NCBI RefSeq assembly: GCF_905171765.1
Contig: NC_053393.1
Span: 67,921,371-67,985,370 of the forward strand
Length of the DNA stretch: 64,000 bases
Direction of reading: 5' to 3'
DNA from: Bufo bufo
Lineage: Eukaryota; Chordata; Amphibia; Anura; Bufonidae
The position numbers and the translations under genes are program-made. The notes under the pieces are model-generated. The model was not told the origin of the DNA. It made no database searches and saw only the letters and a program-made list of their open reading frames with translations. Positions 10,120-21,462 of the stretch are shown here, one piece after another; the stretch's first letter is position 1, and each line of letters starts with the position of its first letter.

Positions 10120-11107
10120 TGTAACGGAACTCCTAGCACCCCGACCGGGTACCTCCGTTGAATGGATGCTCCTAGTGCTTTCTGAGGACTCCAAGCACTC
10201 CACTTGACACCGTACGCACTGCAGACCCCACGAACCGCCGAAGCTTGGTTGAGGTCTCACTGTCTCCTACCCACCCTGGACCTACAACAAGGCTCCAGGC
10301 TCCAGTGGGTGAACCTCTCCTAAAACCAGAGAGCAGGAACAGCTCTTAAAAGGGCTAGTAGTTATAGCCAGGGGAGTATAGCAAATCTCCCAGCGTATAG
10401 CAATCACCAGCGTCGATCAGTTACCCAAACATCAGCCTCAACATGATAAAGGGTAAAACAGGAACTCTTTATTGAGGGCTACCCGCCTGTATTTATGCAG
10501 GTCCCCATCTGGTGGACACGCCCCTAGGGGACCAGAATGAAGACTATGACACAGGACAGATATGCAGCACTGCAGGATAGACAGACACAATACATCCCCA
10601 CAATGCATCATGGTTTCCTCCTCTCTGCCCTGGAGACACCCGAGGAGTAATCCAATTATCTCTCAAGACAAAGGGAAATCACCAATACACATGTGGGAGC
10701 AACAGGACAGGAATCACCACCCAAATACACAAAATCCTCCCTTCTGTCTGTGATATAATTATGGATTAACATAACTATCACAGACAGTAAAAATACAGTT
10801 TTTAAACATACACTGTAACTTTAAAACCATACATTCCATCTCCATAAAAATTACACATTTAAACTCAGCATACATCAAACATAAACACTTCCAAAAATCA
10901 CACAAATCCCTCCAGCGGATCAAAAGTTAAGTGGAAGTCCTTTATGACTGACCGCAAGCACAATTTCCTGCCCAAAACAGTTCCATAGATTTAAGCTGTG
11001 CGGCCGGTCTGTCTGCTCCTTTAAAGTTAGTATGGGCCATAATCCTGAGGCAAGAGGCTGGTAGCCAGGCCCCTCCGAAGCCCAGTGGCGAGGTTGGTTT
11101 CGCCACA
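10120..11107 (-). repeat. LTR copy 3 (5' LTR of the element)
   Basis: Same sequence class as the other two LTRs, with a few private substitutions (for example TTTCTGAGG for TTTCCGAGG). It is followed by target copy ATCAC at 11108-11112 and preceded, in the element's direction, by the primer-binding site. Confidence 0.9.
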
Positions 11108-11290
11108 ATCACTATGCGCCTTTCTTCTAATCAGATGATCCGTCCATGCAAAGGTTCTCCTCTGTGCACTTTTCTGTCATTCCAGTTCGTTGTTCATCCC
11201 CCAACCACGGAGACACGCAATGTTGACCAGTGCTGACATCTCGTCCAAGGAGCATAGCAATCTGCCAGAGTGGTAAACCGAGGCCTCTCA
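11108..11290 (-). pseudogene. Tc1/mariner transposase relic, upstream part
   Basis: Continuation of the relic on the far side of the LTR element. Joining the minus strand here to 4375 across one ATCAC gives continuous Tc1-like sequence with segments such as QRRTFAWTDHLIRRK. Frames are broken by stops. The 5' transposon end was not located exactly; similarity fades near 11290. Confidence 0.66.
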
Positions 11291-12386
11291 GTTTTTGTCC
11301 CTCTCAGTTTTCAACAAGTGGAGATAACTGGCTTGTTGAAGAACAGGAGCTCCACGCTGCGCTGCTGCTTCCCCCCCATGTGCGGATGAAAACATCCGGT
11401 ATCAGGGGGGAGAAGTCAATGGCAGGTGGTGACGGGGATGAGCCTCCCTAGCGTCACCTGCGATGCTAGGGGTAAGCTCACATGTTGACATTTTTTTAGT
11501 CATGGCTAACCCCTTTAACGTTGCATACTCAGTGGTCTGGGTTGCAGACATCCTGTATGCTTCCATTTCTTCTGGATTTGCTGACTGCACAATGTCAGTG
11601 TATTAGATTAGATGCAGTTAATTAGAAGTCTACTTTAATCATGGCGCAGTTATTACATTTTCATCAGCAGGCACCATACGGCTGACTCTTGTCAGATACA
11701 GGCTACACGAGGGAGATTACGGAAATGAACAGTCGTGACATCTGTCCTACATGAAGCTTTGCAGGATCTGAAATCTGCGCTATCCTTTTTTTGTATCTCA
11801 CAGAGACTTTAATAAAGAGTGACCATGCAGTCCGAATCTCTGCAGGCACCCCCATTCTTGGGATCTTCCATGGCGGTAAACGATAAGGTATAAAAATTTC
11901 AGATGAACATGAAAAAGTACAAATACAGATTAGCAAGTCTATTAAAGCAGGTGTATGAACAAAAATTATTAAAATTCAGCCAAAGCAGATCCCTGCACCA
12001 TGCTGTACCTGTTGAAAAACTCATGCTCACCTGCTCCCTGCCTCTCCGTTTTGGCTCACTGGCTCCTTTCAGAGGCCTGTAAACTTCGAGAAGGACAGGG
12101 TCGCATGTGCCACTGTAGCCAATTGGCACTTCACTTCTGAGTCACGTGGCGCTTGGGAACACATTACCACTGAGACCAGTCATTGGCTGAAGCAGCATAC
12201 GTGACCCTGTATGTGCGGAAGTTTACCTGGCGCTGAAGGGAGCCATGGAGCTGAAATGGAGTTGTAGGGAGCGGGTGAGTAGAGTTTTTTAATATACACA
12301 ACAAAGTGCAGGGGTCTGTTGAAAAAGTCCACACACTAAACAAACCCTTTAGGGGTAAGCTCACATGCTGTTGATCTGATGTGTAT
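11291..12386. other. Intergenic, no gene recognised
   Basis: A segment around 11340-11450 (CCCCCCATGTGCGGATGAAAACATCCGG and nearby) resembles part of the MITE at 41311-41680, so it is probably an old MITE fragment. The rest shows no coding frame, repeat or RNA gene that I can support. Confidence 0.4.
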
Positions 12387-12394
12387 TTACTAGA

Positions 12395-12532
12395 GCAGTG
12401 TTTCCCAACCAGTGTGCCTCCAGCTGTTGCAAAACTACAACTCCCAGCATGCCCGCACAGCCAAAGGCTGTCGGGGCATGCTGGGAGTTGTAGTTTTGCA
12501 ACAGCTGGAGGCACACTGGTTGGGAAACACTG
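12395..12532. mobile_element. Palindromic hAT MITE with perfect 8-bp TSD
   Basis: The 138-bp element begins CAGTGTTTCCCAACC and ends with its exact inverse. It is almost entirely one hairpin with a small loop around 12453-12470. The flanking direct repeat is TACTAGAG (12387-12394 and 12533-12540). The internal ACAACTCCCAGCATGC motif is common in vertebrate MITEs. Confidence 0.92.
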
Positions 12533-12540
12533 TACTAGAG

Positions 12541-13339
12541 GATCTGCGGCAGAAATCGGAGACTGACACATGACATGGGGAGCCGCCCAATTTGTTTGCA
12601 GGTTAGGTGATTATTATTATTTCTTCACTCTACTGCATGTGATCTGTCTGTGTATATATTTTAACACTGCTTAGTAAACAGTTTATTCACTTAACCTTTC
12701 CCTAAGACTATTTCATTCCCGTATCTTAGAATTCATTGTAAAACTTCGGCGATAAAGCCGATCACATAGTTTTAGCCCCATTAGTTGCGACCATGGCATC
12801 GGAGAGGTCTTTCCTTGGGAGCCGTTCAGTTGCTATAGCAGCCTCAGGTCCTCTGAAAGATTTGAGGCCTGCCACAGTAATGTTCCTCATTACATTCTAT
12901 TGGAGAAGCGATCAGATGATTGCATGTTCAACTCACCTAGGGGGACTTAAAGTGGCTCTGTCACCTGGATCAACCCTACCCACCAGGCATATGACCTGGT
13001 AGGGTTGATGATGCTGATTAAAACGATATCTGTCTTATGTCTGTTGGTGGTATCGTTGCGGAACAACAATTAACTTTTAAAATTATGCAAATTAACTATT
13101 CGAGGACCAGGAGAAGGGCTTATGCGGTTTGACCACTACTCCAGCGACGCCTCTGTTACAGCATAATGACTCCCCTCTGCTTTTCATCATGCCCCCTGCC
13201 TTTAGATTGACAGTGCTAAACCGCACTTGTGTCCAGAACGGCGCGTGCGCACATCTGCACTCTTCGGGATGAAGCTAAAGATGTTGTGCGCACACGCCAT
13301 TCTAGACACATGAAAGCCCGCTGTAAGATTGAAAAAAGC
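12541..13339. other. Intergenic, with a partial MITE
   Basis: From about 12950 the sequence (GTGGCTCTGTCACC, ATCAACCCTACC, GGTAGGGTTGATGATGCTG) is the left part of the MITE family seen complete at 32822-33131. The right terminus is not found. No gene is evident. Confidence 0.5.
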
Positions 13340-15183
13340 ACCTAAAGGATTCTCAGACTGTGGGAAACAAGATTCTCGGGTCTGATGAAACCAAAATTAA
13401 ACTTTTTGTCCTTAATTCTAAGCATCATGTCTGTAAGAAATCCAGGCACTGGTTGTCATCTGCTAGAACACCATCCCTACAGTAAAGCATGGTGGTGGCA
13501 GCATCTTGTTGTGGAGGCGGGGGAGGGGAGGGGGTTCAGTGGCTGGGACAGAGAGACTGTTTAGGTTTGCGGGAATGAAGCAAGGTACAGAGATATTCCT
13601 AACAAGAGTATTTACCCTCCTTCCTTACCAGGCCAATTTTTCAGTTTTAGCAATGTGCCTATGTACTGTAACTGCAAATAACTATTTAATTTCTGAGCCA
13701 ATCACCATGTATTTCATATTATTTTTCACTGGACACATTAGACCTTTCTTTTGTGCGGCCTATTTTTCTGTTGCTGGATCTTATTGCACTGGACTTCCAG
13801 AACGGATTTTGTATAGGGTCAAAACATTAGAAAGTCCTTCAAAGTGATTTTTTTTTTAATAGATAAAAAATGTGCTCATTTATATATTTTACGCACAACC
13901 CCCCCCCCCCCCCCCCATATTAAAGGAGTTTTCCGAGTCTTTAATACTTATGACCTAATACAGTATCTGATCAGTGGGGATCTGACACCCGGGACTCCCG
14001 CTGATCAGTTGTTTAAGAAGGCACCGGCGCTCCTGTGAGTGCAGCGGACTTCTCTGTGCTCAGCAATCAGAGTGCCATACATAGTATAGCGGCTGTGCTT
14101 GGTATCACGCTCAGCCCCATTCACTTCTATGGGACTGAGCTGCGCCTAGGCCACATTACCGATGAAGGTGATGTCACATGGCCTAGGAAAAGCTGGAGAA
14201 GGCTGCGGCGCTACCGTGAGCACCGCTGCCTTATCAAACAGCTGATTGGCAGGGGTCCCACCTAACTATAGGTCATCAATATTAAGGTCTCGGAAAACCC
14301 CTTTAAATATAGCTAAAAACAAATACCTAAAAAAATGAGTGTGTGTACCTAGTCTACTATACTATTACTAAAGCTAATAACTATTAATATAACTTTTTAT
14401 TATTTTTACTTTGTATTCCTGCTAGCTTCATATACTTTTCTTTACATAGGAATTATTGTGACAGTGTATCATAATGAACACATGCCCGGAGACCATTTTG
14501 TCTGCTCTCCAGGATCTTCATTGTGACCTCTCTGCGACAGCAGAATGTAATGTAACCTGAAGCCTTTATACGTATACAGTTAACAGCCTACCACCACAAG
14601 GTATAAAGTTGTGCAGTGGCAAGCAAGTAGGTAATGAAAATCTGATCCAGAGTGCTCTGTTCCGCAGACAGGGCTAAAGGTTCACAATGGACCCTAAGCA
14701 CACAGCCAAGACAACACAGGAGTGACTTAGGGACAACTCTGGGAATGTTTTTGAGTGGCCCAGCCAGAGCCGTGACTTGAACCCAATCGAACATCTCTGG
14801 AGACACCTGAAAATGGTTGTCCACCGACTGTCCCTATCCAACCTGACAGAGCTTGAGAGGATCTGAAGAGGAGAACGGAAGAAAATCCCCAAATCCAGGT
14901 GTGCGTCATACCCAAGAAGACTGGAGGCTGTAATCACTGCCCAAGGTGCATCAATTAAGTCCTGAGTAAAGGGTCTGAATACTTATGTGAATGCACGATT
15001 TTAGTTTTTCCTTTTCAATAAATTTAGCAAAAATTTCTAACATTCTGTTTACACTTTGGCATTATGGGATATTGAGTGCAGGATGATGGGGAAAACAGGA
15101 TTTCTTTTTTTTTAAGCACAAGGCCGCAACATAACAAAATGTGAAAAAAGTGAAACATTCTAAAGACTTTCGAATGTACTGTA
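13340..15183 (+). pseudogene. Tc1/mariner element relic interrupted by later insertions
   Basis: At 13380-13500 the plus strand encodes a degraded Tc1 transposase block (SDETKIKLFVLNSKHHV, then a Gly/Trp-rich stretch). At 14640-14960 it resumes with the C-terminal block containing [16 protein letters not shown], which holds the final Glu of the DDE triad. The 3' inverted repeat lies at about 15080-15183 (AAAGACTTTCGAATGTACTGTAT). Stops and frameshifts are frequent. About 1.1 kb between the two blocks is foreign and includes the TTAA-flanked MITE at 13920-14306. Confidence 0.75.
13920..14306. mobile_element. TTAA-flanked T2/Kolobok-like MITE
   Basis: Starts TTAAAGGAGTTTTCCGAG and ends CTCGGAAAACCCCTTTAA. 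The TTAA target is at 13920-13923 and 14303-14306. The TTAAAGGRR terminal motif is that of frog T2-type MITEs. No coding content. Confidence 0.78.
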
Positions 15184-16119
15184 TATACCAAGTGCTTTGA
15201 CTAAGCCAACTTTATTACCTGAATGAGGGGAATAAGACAGAATGTAGCCTGTGAATGTGACTTGTCAGTGCTGAAGACCAGATTAGCTACATTCCTCAGG
15301 ACACCTACGATACAATGCGTTCCTCATGTTCACAACATACATTGAATTCCTATTGTGACTTAACAAACAGACAAAAGGCCTGATCCCTACATTCAGAAAA
15401 CATATCAAGGTCCTTGCTGTCTCCTCCAGCTGGATCTGAGCAGAACTAGTAACCTGCCAGCAATGTCCTTGTAGAAGTCTTTACGACCTTCCCATCTGAG
15501 TTTTTATACTGTACAAACTTCAAGGGAGAGCTGATATGTACAAAGCTTAGTCATTGCTCCTCCTGCTTCTCTGAAATATGCAAGAAGAACCCGGCTCAGG
15601 ACTGCTGGGTATGGAAAGTACAGAGATTACTTTCCAGAGGAACCACAAAGAAGGAAAACTTTTAGGCCCCACGCACACGTCCGTATGTTTGGTCAGCATC
15701 TGACCCGCATTTTTCATGGATCAGATACAGACCCATTCACTTCAATGGGGCTCAAAAAAGATGTGGTTAACATCATTCACATGACAGTGATAAACAGCCA
15801 TTTTCTGAATCAATTAAATTCTGTGGGGCTTTTCACATTGCCTTTTTTTGTGCAGCCAGTGAATAGCTGCCGTTAAAAAATAGGACATGAAATTAATAGG
15901 CCCATTTTTAATGGCCGTTTAGACAGGAGTGCATCCGTATAATGGTCGTTAAAACTTGTGGGTGAGGGAACACTAGAGGCAGCAGGACCTGACGCACACA
16001 GCGTAGTGACATCACATGATCACGCTGTGTGCTTCAGGTCCTGCTGCATCCAGTGTGGAGCCAGTGTTCAAGTGCAAGTGGTATTTTTAATTGTTGCCAG
16101 CAGAAGAATGGGGATCATT
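15184..16119. other. Intergenic with a MITE-like segment
   Basis: 15664-15960 has the style of the Harbinger-type MITEs in this window (GGCCCCACGCACACGTCCGT, and a CCATTCACTTCAATGG near-palindrome), but both termini could not be paired. Elsewhere nothing is recognised. Confidence 0.4.
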
Positions 16120-16575
16120 ATTTACAATGAGGGCCACTGTGGGGGACATTATTTACAATGGGGGACACTGTGGGGGACATTATTTACAATGAGGGGGACT
16201 ATGGGGACATTATTCACAATGGGGGACACTATGGGGACATTATTTACAATAGAAGACACTATAGTGCATTATGTACAATGGGGGGGAGGCACTATGGAGA
16301 CATTATTTATAATGAGGGCACTATGGGGACATTATTTACAATGGGGGACACTGTGGGGACATTATTTACAAAGTGGGACACTATGGCGACATTATTTACA
16401 ATGGGGGACACTGTGGGGGACATTATTTACCATAGGGGGAACTAAGGGGGCATTATTTACAAAGGTGGACACTATAGGGACATTATAATGAGGGGCACTA
16501 TGGTGACATTATTTACAATGGGGGACACTATGGTGACATTATTTACAATGGGGGACACTATGGGGACATTATTTA
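16120..16575. repeat. Minisatellite of about 30 bp
   Basis: About 15 imperfect copies of GACATTATTTACAATGGGGG followed by ACACTATGGG. The open frames at 15958-16488 are repeat by-products. Confidence 0.88.
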
Positions 16576-16584
16576 TCGAGATGA

Positions 16585-16738
16585 GCTAATTTCTAAAAAA
16601 TTTGATTCGGTCGGTTCGCTGAATTTTCCCAAAAGATTCGATTTCATCCGAATTTATTTCTGGTGAATCGCGTTAAAAAACAGCTATTTCCTGGCTGCAG
16701 GGAGCCTGTATAGTGGTGTAGAACACTGTGCCTTGCAG
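16585..16738. repeat. Old interspersed repeat, left part, interrupted by the Harbinger-type element
   Basis: GATGAGCTAATTTCTAAAAA and GAATTTTCCCAAAAGATTCG resemble the repeat at 51926-52420. The sequence appears to resume at 18593 after the insertion (CTTGCAGTAA joins ACACGCATAGGGAG) and continues to about 18720. Confidence 0.5.
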
Positions 16739-16741
16739 TAA

Positions 16742-18592
16742 GGCCTCATGCACACGACCGTTTTTTTTTAAGGTCTGCAAAAACGGGGTCCGTGATCCGT
16801 GTCCGTTTTTTCTTCCGTGGGTCTTCCTTGATTTTTGGAGGATCCACGGACATGAAGAAAAAGTAGTTTTGTTGTCAGCCTGGCCGTGCGGAGCCAAACG
16901 GATCCGTCCTGACTTACAATGCAAGTCAATGGGGACGGATCCGTTTGACGTTGACACAATATGGTGCAATTGCAAACGGATCCGTCCCCCATTGACTTTC
17001 AATGTAAAGTCAGGAGTTAATATACCATAGGATCGGAGTTTTCTCCAATCCGATGGTAGATTTTAACTTGAAGCGTCCCCATCACCATGGGAATGCCTCT
17101 ATGTTAGAATATACCATCGGATTTGAGTTAGATCGTCAAAACTCAGATCCGACAGTATATTCTAACACAGAGGCGTTCCCATAGTGATAGGGACGCTTCA
17201 AGTTAGAATATACTAAGAACTGTGTACATGACTGCCCCCTGCTGCCTGGCAGCACCCGATCTCTTACAGGGGGCTGTGATCAGCACAATTAACCCCTCAG
17301 GTGCCGCACCTGAGGGGTTAATTGTGCGTATCATAGCCCCCTGTAAGAGATCAGGTGCTGCCAGGCAGGAGGGGGCAGACCCCCCTCCCCTGTATTTAAC
17401 TCATTGTTGGCCAGTGCGTCCTCCCCTCTCCCTAATTAAAATCACCCCCCCCATTATTGGTGGCCAGTGCGGCCTCTGCTCTCCCCCCCTAATTAAAATC
17501 ACCTTCCCCCATCATTGGTGGCAGCAGAGAGTTCCGATCGGAGTCCCAGTTTAATCGTTGGGGCTCCGATCGGTAACCATGGCAACCAGGACGCTACTGC
17601 AGTCCTGGTTGCCATGGTTACTTAGCAATTTTAGAAGCATTATACTTACCTTCGCTGTCTGTGACCGGCCGGGCGCTCCTCCTACTGGTAAGTGAAAGGT
17701 CTGTGCGGCGCATTGCCTATAGCACAGACCTGTCACTTACCAGTAGGAGGAGCGCCCGGCCGGTCACAGACATCGCAGGTAAGTATAATGCTTCTAAAAA
17801 TTGCTAAGTAACCATGGCAACCAGGACTGCAGTAGCGTCCTGGTTGCCATGGTTACCGATCGGAGCCCCAGCGATTAAACTGGGACTCCGATCGGAACTC
17901 TCCGCCGCCACCAATGATAGGGGAAGGTGATTTTAATTAGGGGGGGGAGAGGGGAGGCCGCACTGGCCACCAATGATGGGGGGGGGATTTTAATTAGGGA
18001 GGGGGGAGAGGGGAGGCCGCACTGGCCACCAATGATGGGGGGGTGATTTTAATTAGGAGGGGGGAGAGGGGAGGCCGCACTGGCCACCAATGAATATAAT
18101 ACTAGGGAGGGAGGGGGGCCGCACCAGAGGGGTTAATTGTGCGGATCACAGCCCCCTGTAAGAGATCGGGTGCTGCCAGGCAGCAGTCATGTACAAAGTT
18201 CTTAGTATATTCTAACTTGAAGCGTCCCCATCACCATGGGAACGCCTCTGTGTTAGAATATACTGTCGGATTTGAGCTTTTTATGCAGACGGATCTGCGA
18301 TCCGTCTGTGTGAAAGTAGCCTACGGCCACGGATGCGGATGCCAATCTTGTGTGCATCCGTGTTTTTTCACGGACCCATTGACTTGAATGGGTCCGTGAA
18401 CCGTTGTACGTCAAAAAAATAGGACAGGTCTTATTTTTTTGTCGGACAGGAAACACGGATCACGGCCGCGGATGAACAACGGTGCATTTTCCGAGTTTTC
18501 AACGGACCCATTGAAAGTCAATGGGTCCTCAGAAAATCACGGAAAACGGAACAACGGCCATGGATGCACACAACGGTCGTGTGCATGAGGCC
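16742..18592. mobile_element. 1.85-kb PIF/Harbinger-type inverted-repeat element
   Basis: Ends are GGCCTCATGCACACGACCGT and its inverse. The 3-bp TSD is TAA (16739-16741, 18593-18595), as in PIF/Harbinger insertions (TWA). The interior is stacked inverted repeats: long arms with CGTCCCCATCACCATGGGAA, a CAGGTGCCGCACCTG palindrome near 17300, a repeated CCGGCCGGGCGCTCCTCC arm around 17670/17755, and a short array of GGCCACCAATGAT units at 17900-18100. No transposase. A second copy of the same family is at 56204-63873. Confidence 0.83.
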
Positions 18593-18595
18593 TAA

Positions 18596-19335
18596 CACGC
18601 ATAGGGAGTCTGCTGTGGTAGTGAAACAATACTGTGTGTCAGTATGACATGCAGATGACAGGCGTCGCTCGAATCACTGCACACTTAACTTATTTGGGAA
18701 GTTATAGGGCCAAAACTGACCAAATAACTCAAGTGTGAGCTCCTTACAGGCGTGAGCCTTACAGGTCAATGTTAGCACCAGGTATAAAGAACCGTGCAGA
18801 GGCCCAAGATCCTACAATAGTGTGAAAGTGCGCAGTCTTTTTACACCACCGGCAGCTGATTCCACATAGATTTCTACAGAACCTGTTCTATTAAATGCTT
18901 ACACAAGTAGAGCCCCCCCTGACAGAGTGCAGAGGGTGTCAGCAGTAAGTTTGTGTTGATGTCACTGATTATTTTGCCCTTCCTCTGATCCGTCAGAACA
19001 ATAACCCCCAAAAAAACGATCCTGTCTGTTGAGCATCCGCCTTCACTCTGTCAGCATTTGGTCAGTAATCCATCAGTATTGCTAAAGCCCAAAAAAAACA
19101 GGAGTGGATCCAAAACATGACATGTGAATGGAATATTTGCATGTCTGCTGTACCCACTCCTGCTTTTGGCTACCAAATCATAAGCCAATTCTGATGCAAA
19201 ATAGGGACCATGTCATAGTGGCCTTACAGCTGCTACATAGATAGGATCTGTTGTGCGTCTTATTTTTTCTTCCTTTTGACAGATCAGAAGAAGGGTCAAA
19301 TAAATGATGATGTCAACCAGGCTAAAAAAGCTAAA
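18596..19335. other. Intergenic, no gene recognised
   Basis: The first 120 bp continue the interrupted repeat described at 16585. The rest shows no convincing coding frame, palindrome or RNA gene. Confidence 0.4.
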
Positions 19336-19344
19336 TAGTGGCCC

Positions 19345-19845
19345 AGAAATAGAATGGGGAGGGTGGGAACAGCATGAGGAGACCACAGAGTGGCCCAGTG
19401 ACATAGTGGGGAGGTAGCAGCAGCATGCAGAGACCACAGAGTGGCCCAGTGACATAGTGTTGGGGTGGCAGCAGCATGAGGAGACCACAGAGTGGCCCAG
19501 TAACAAAGTGGTGAGGTGGCAGCAGCATGAGGAGACCACGGAGTGGTGAGGTGGCAGCAACATGAGGAGACCAGAGAGTGGCCCAGTGACAGTGTTGAGG
19601 TAGCAGCAGCATGAGGAGACCACAGAGTGGCCCAGTGACATAGTGGGGAGGTAGCAGCAGCATGCAGAGACCACAGAGTGGCCCAGTGACATAGTGTTGG
19701 GGTGGCAGCAGCATGAGGAGACCACAGAGTGGCCCAGTAACAAAGTGGTGATGTGGCAGCAGCATGAGGAGACCACAGAGTGGTGAGGTGGCAGCAGCAT
19801 GAGGAGACTACAGAGTGGCCCAGTGACAGAGTGGGTAGGTGGGGG
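19345..19845. repeat. 51-bp tandem repeat near the hAT relic
   Basis: Nine or ten units carrying GTGGCCCAGTGACATAGTG, GAGGTRGCAGCAGCATG and GAGACCACAGA, each 51 bp with one shortened unit near 19540. Because 51 is a multiple of three, three minus-strand frames stay open (about 19213-19889). These are not called as genes. Confidence 0.88.
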
Positions 19846-21462
19846 CAATACCAGTACCAGCTAAAGATTATGGGTGGCAGTAGGAGCACCTGGCAGCGGG
19901 TGTGGCATCAGGCGGGTGGCAGCATCAGAATAGTAGCTGAAGCAGGTAGCCAGAAGAAACACCATGTGACACCATGGATAATCTAGTCTGATGCATCAGG
20001 CACTGGTATTTGAAAATACTGGCTGATCCACACCTGATTCGTGTTGCTGCTGAGGGGGGCTGGTACTGCTCCTGTCCCCCCCCCCGCCCCCCAGCAGCCA
20101 TGGCAGTGGAACGTGAGCGCAGACCTGCGTGAGGATGGGTGATGGCGCACATAGGCAGCGGCCAACTGACTACATAGGATGTCTCGATAGTAGTTCATTT
20201 TGTCCACCCTCTCAGCAGGTGTAAAAAAAGGCCCCCCATTTTGGACCGGTAGCGAGGGTCTAACATGGTGGAGAGCCAGTAGTCACCCCCCTGCCGAATG
20301 GTGACAATTCGGCTGTCACTACGCAAGCAACTGAGCATGCATCGCCCATTTGCGCAAGTGACTAGGAGGGAATCCCTGCCTCCATCTCCCCTGCATACTG
20401 CCACGGTGTGTCTGGGTCATCTGCCCCGGCTTCATCATCGCCCTGTAGCTCCTCCGGCTGCTCATGCTCCTCCTCTCCTGTCACCTGTGTAGAAAAACCA
20501 TTGCTTGTGCTCGAATGTACTCCTCCTCCTCTAGTTCAGCCCCCACAGGCCTCATGTGGCCATGAGATGTAGTTGCCACGTCTTCTGTCCCCTGGCCAGC
20601 CATATTTAGCAGCATCTGTTCCAGGACATAAATCAGTGGAATGACATTGTTTATCCCGTAGTACTGGCGACTGACAAATAAAGTGGCCTCCTCAAAGGGC
20701 CCAAGAAAAATGGCAGCTGGCACACATGAGCTGCCAGTGGCTAACATCGAAGTTACACAGGGGAGTACCTCTGTCCGCCTGTATCATCAAGAAATCGTTT
20801 ATGGCCTTTCTCTGTTCATATAATCGGTCCAATATATGGAGGTTGGAATTCCAACGGGTGGAAATGTTGCATATCAGCCTATGTTGGGGGACGCTGCAGC
20901 TCAAGAGGGTGTGCTTTGCGGTTTACGAGTGGCTGAAGTGCATGCAAAGTTTCCTGGCCATTTTCAGGATGTCTTGCAGATGGGGTGAAGACTTCAGGAA
21001 CCGCTTTACAACCAGATTGAACACGTGCGCCATGCAGGGCGCATGGCTCAGCCCTCCTTGACGCAGCGCCGACACCATGTTCTTCCCGTTGTCGGTCACC
21101 ATGGTTTCCGATTCTGAGTTGTCGAGGAGAAAGACAGGATTCGATTTCTTGATGAAGGACCCGGAGCAGTTCCTCCACTGTGTGACTCCGTTCGCCCAGG
21201 CAAACTAGATGCAGAATAGCGTGACACCGCCGTGCCCTGCACATGTGGTATGCTGGAGGAGGCAGAGGCGAAAAATTGTCGCAGGGTCAACGGAGTGAGA
21301 ATGTGGAGGCAGAAGCTGCGTCACCTGGCCAAGTTGCTGGTGTGGCTGGGCAGGAACCACATTTACCCAGTGGGCCATAAAGGAAATATATTGCCCTTGA
21401 CCGTAGTGAACTTTGGCAGACACCGACAGGCTCAAGGACTGGCCCACCTTTTGTTCTACATA

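Larger units (their letters stand above)
4381..11107 (-). mobile_element. Non-autonomous LTR retrotransposon with three LTRs after internal duplication
   Basis: The minus-strand element is bounded by near-identical LTRs of about 988 bp that start TGTGGCG and end CCGTTACA. The 5-bp target duplication is ATCAC (4376-4380, 11108-11112). A primer-binding site adjoins the 5' LTR (below 10120) and a polypurine tract adjoins the 3' LTR (above 5367). The only coding region is a gag-like frame with 30-residue repeats. No protease, reverse transcriptase, RNase H or integrase motif is present in the roughly 1.9-kb internal region, so it must be mobilised in trans. The tandem duplication added a third LTR (7190-8177), a second partial internal region and a copy of flanking host DNA. 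Confidence 0.88.

Noticed and set aside
16673..17030. Frames of about 100 codons repeated at 56146-56535
   Set aside because: They repeat because both lie in the same arm of the Harbinger-type element. Open on both strands due to palindromes, with no domain.
19213..19889. Minus-strand frames rich in CCCHP/SPHAAAT repeats
   Set aside because: Generated by the 51-bp tandem repeat. No independent support.
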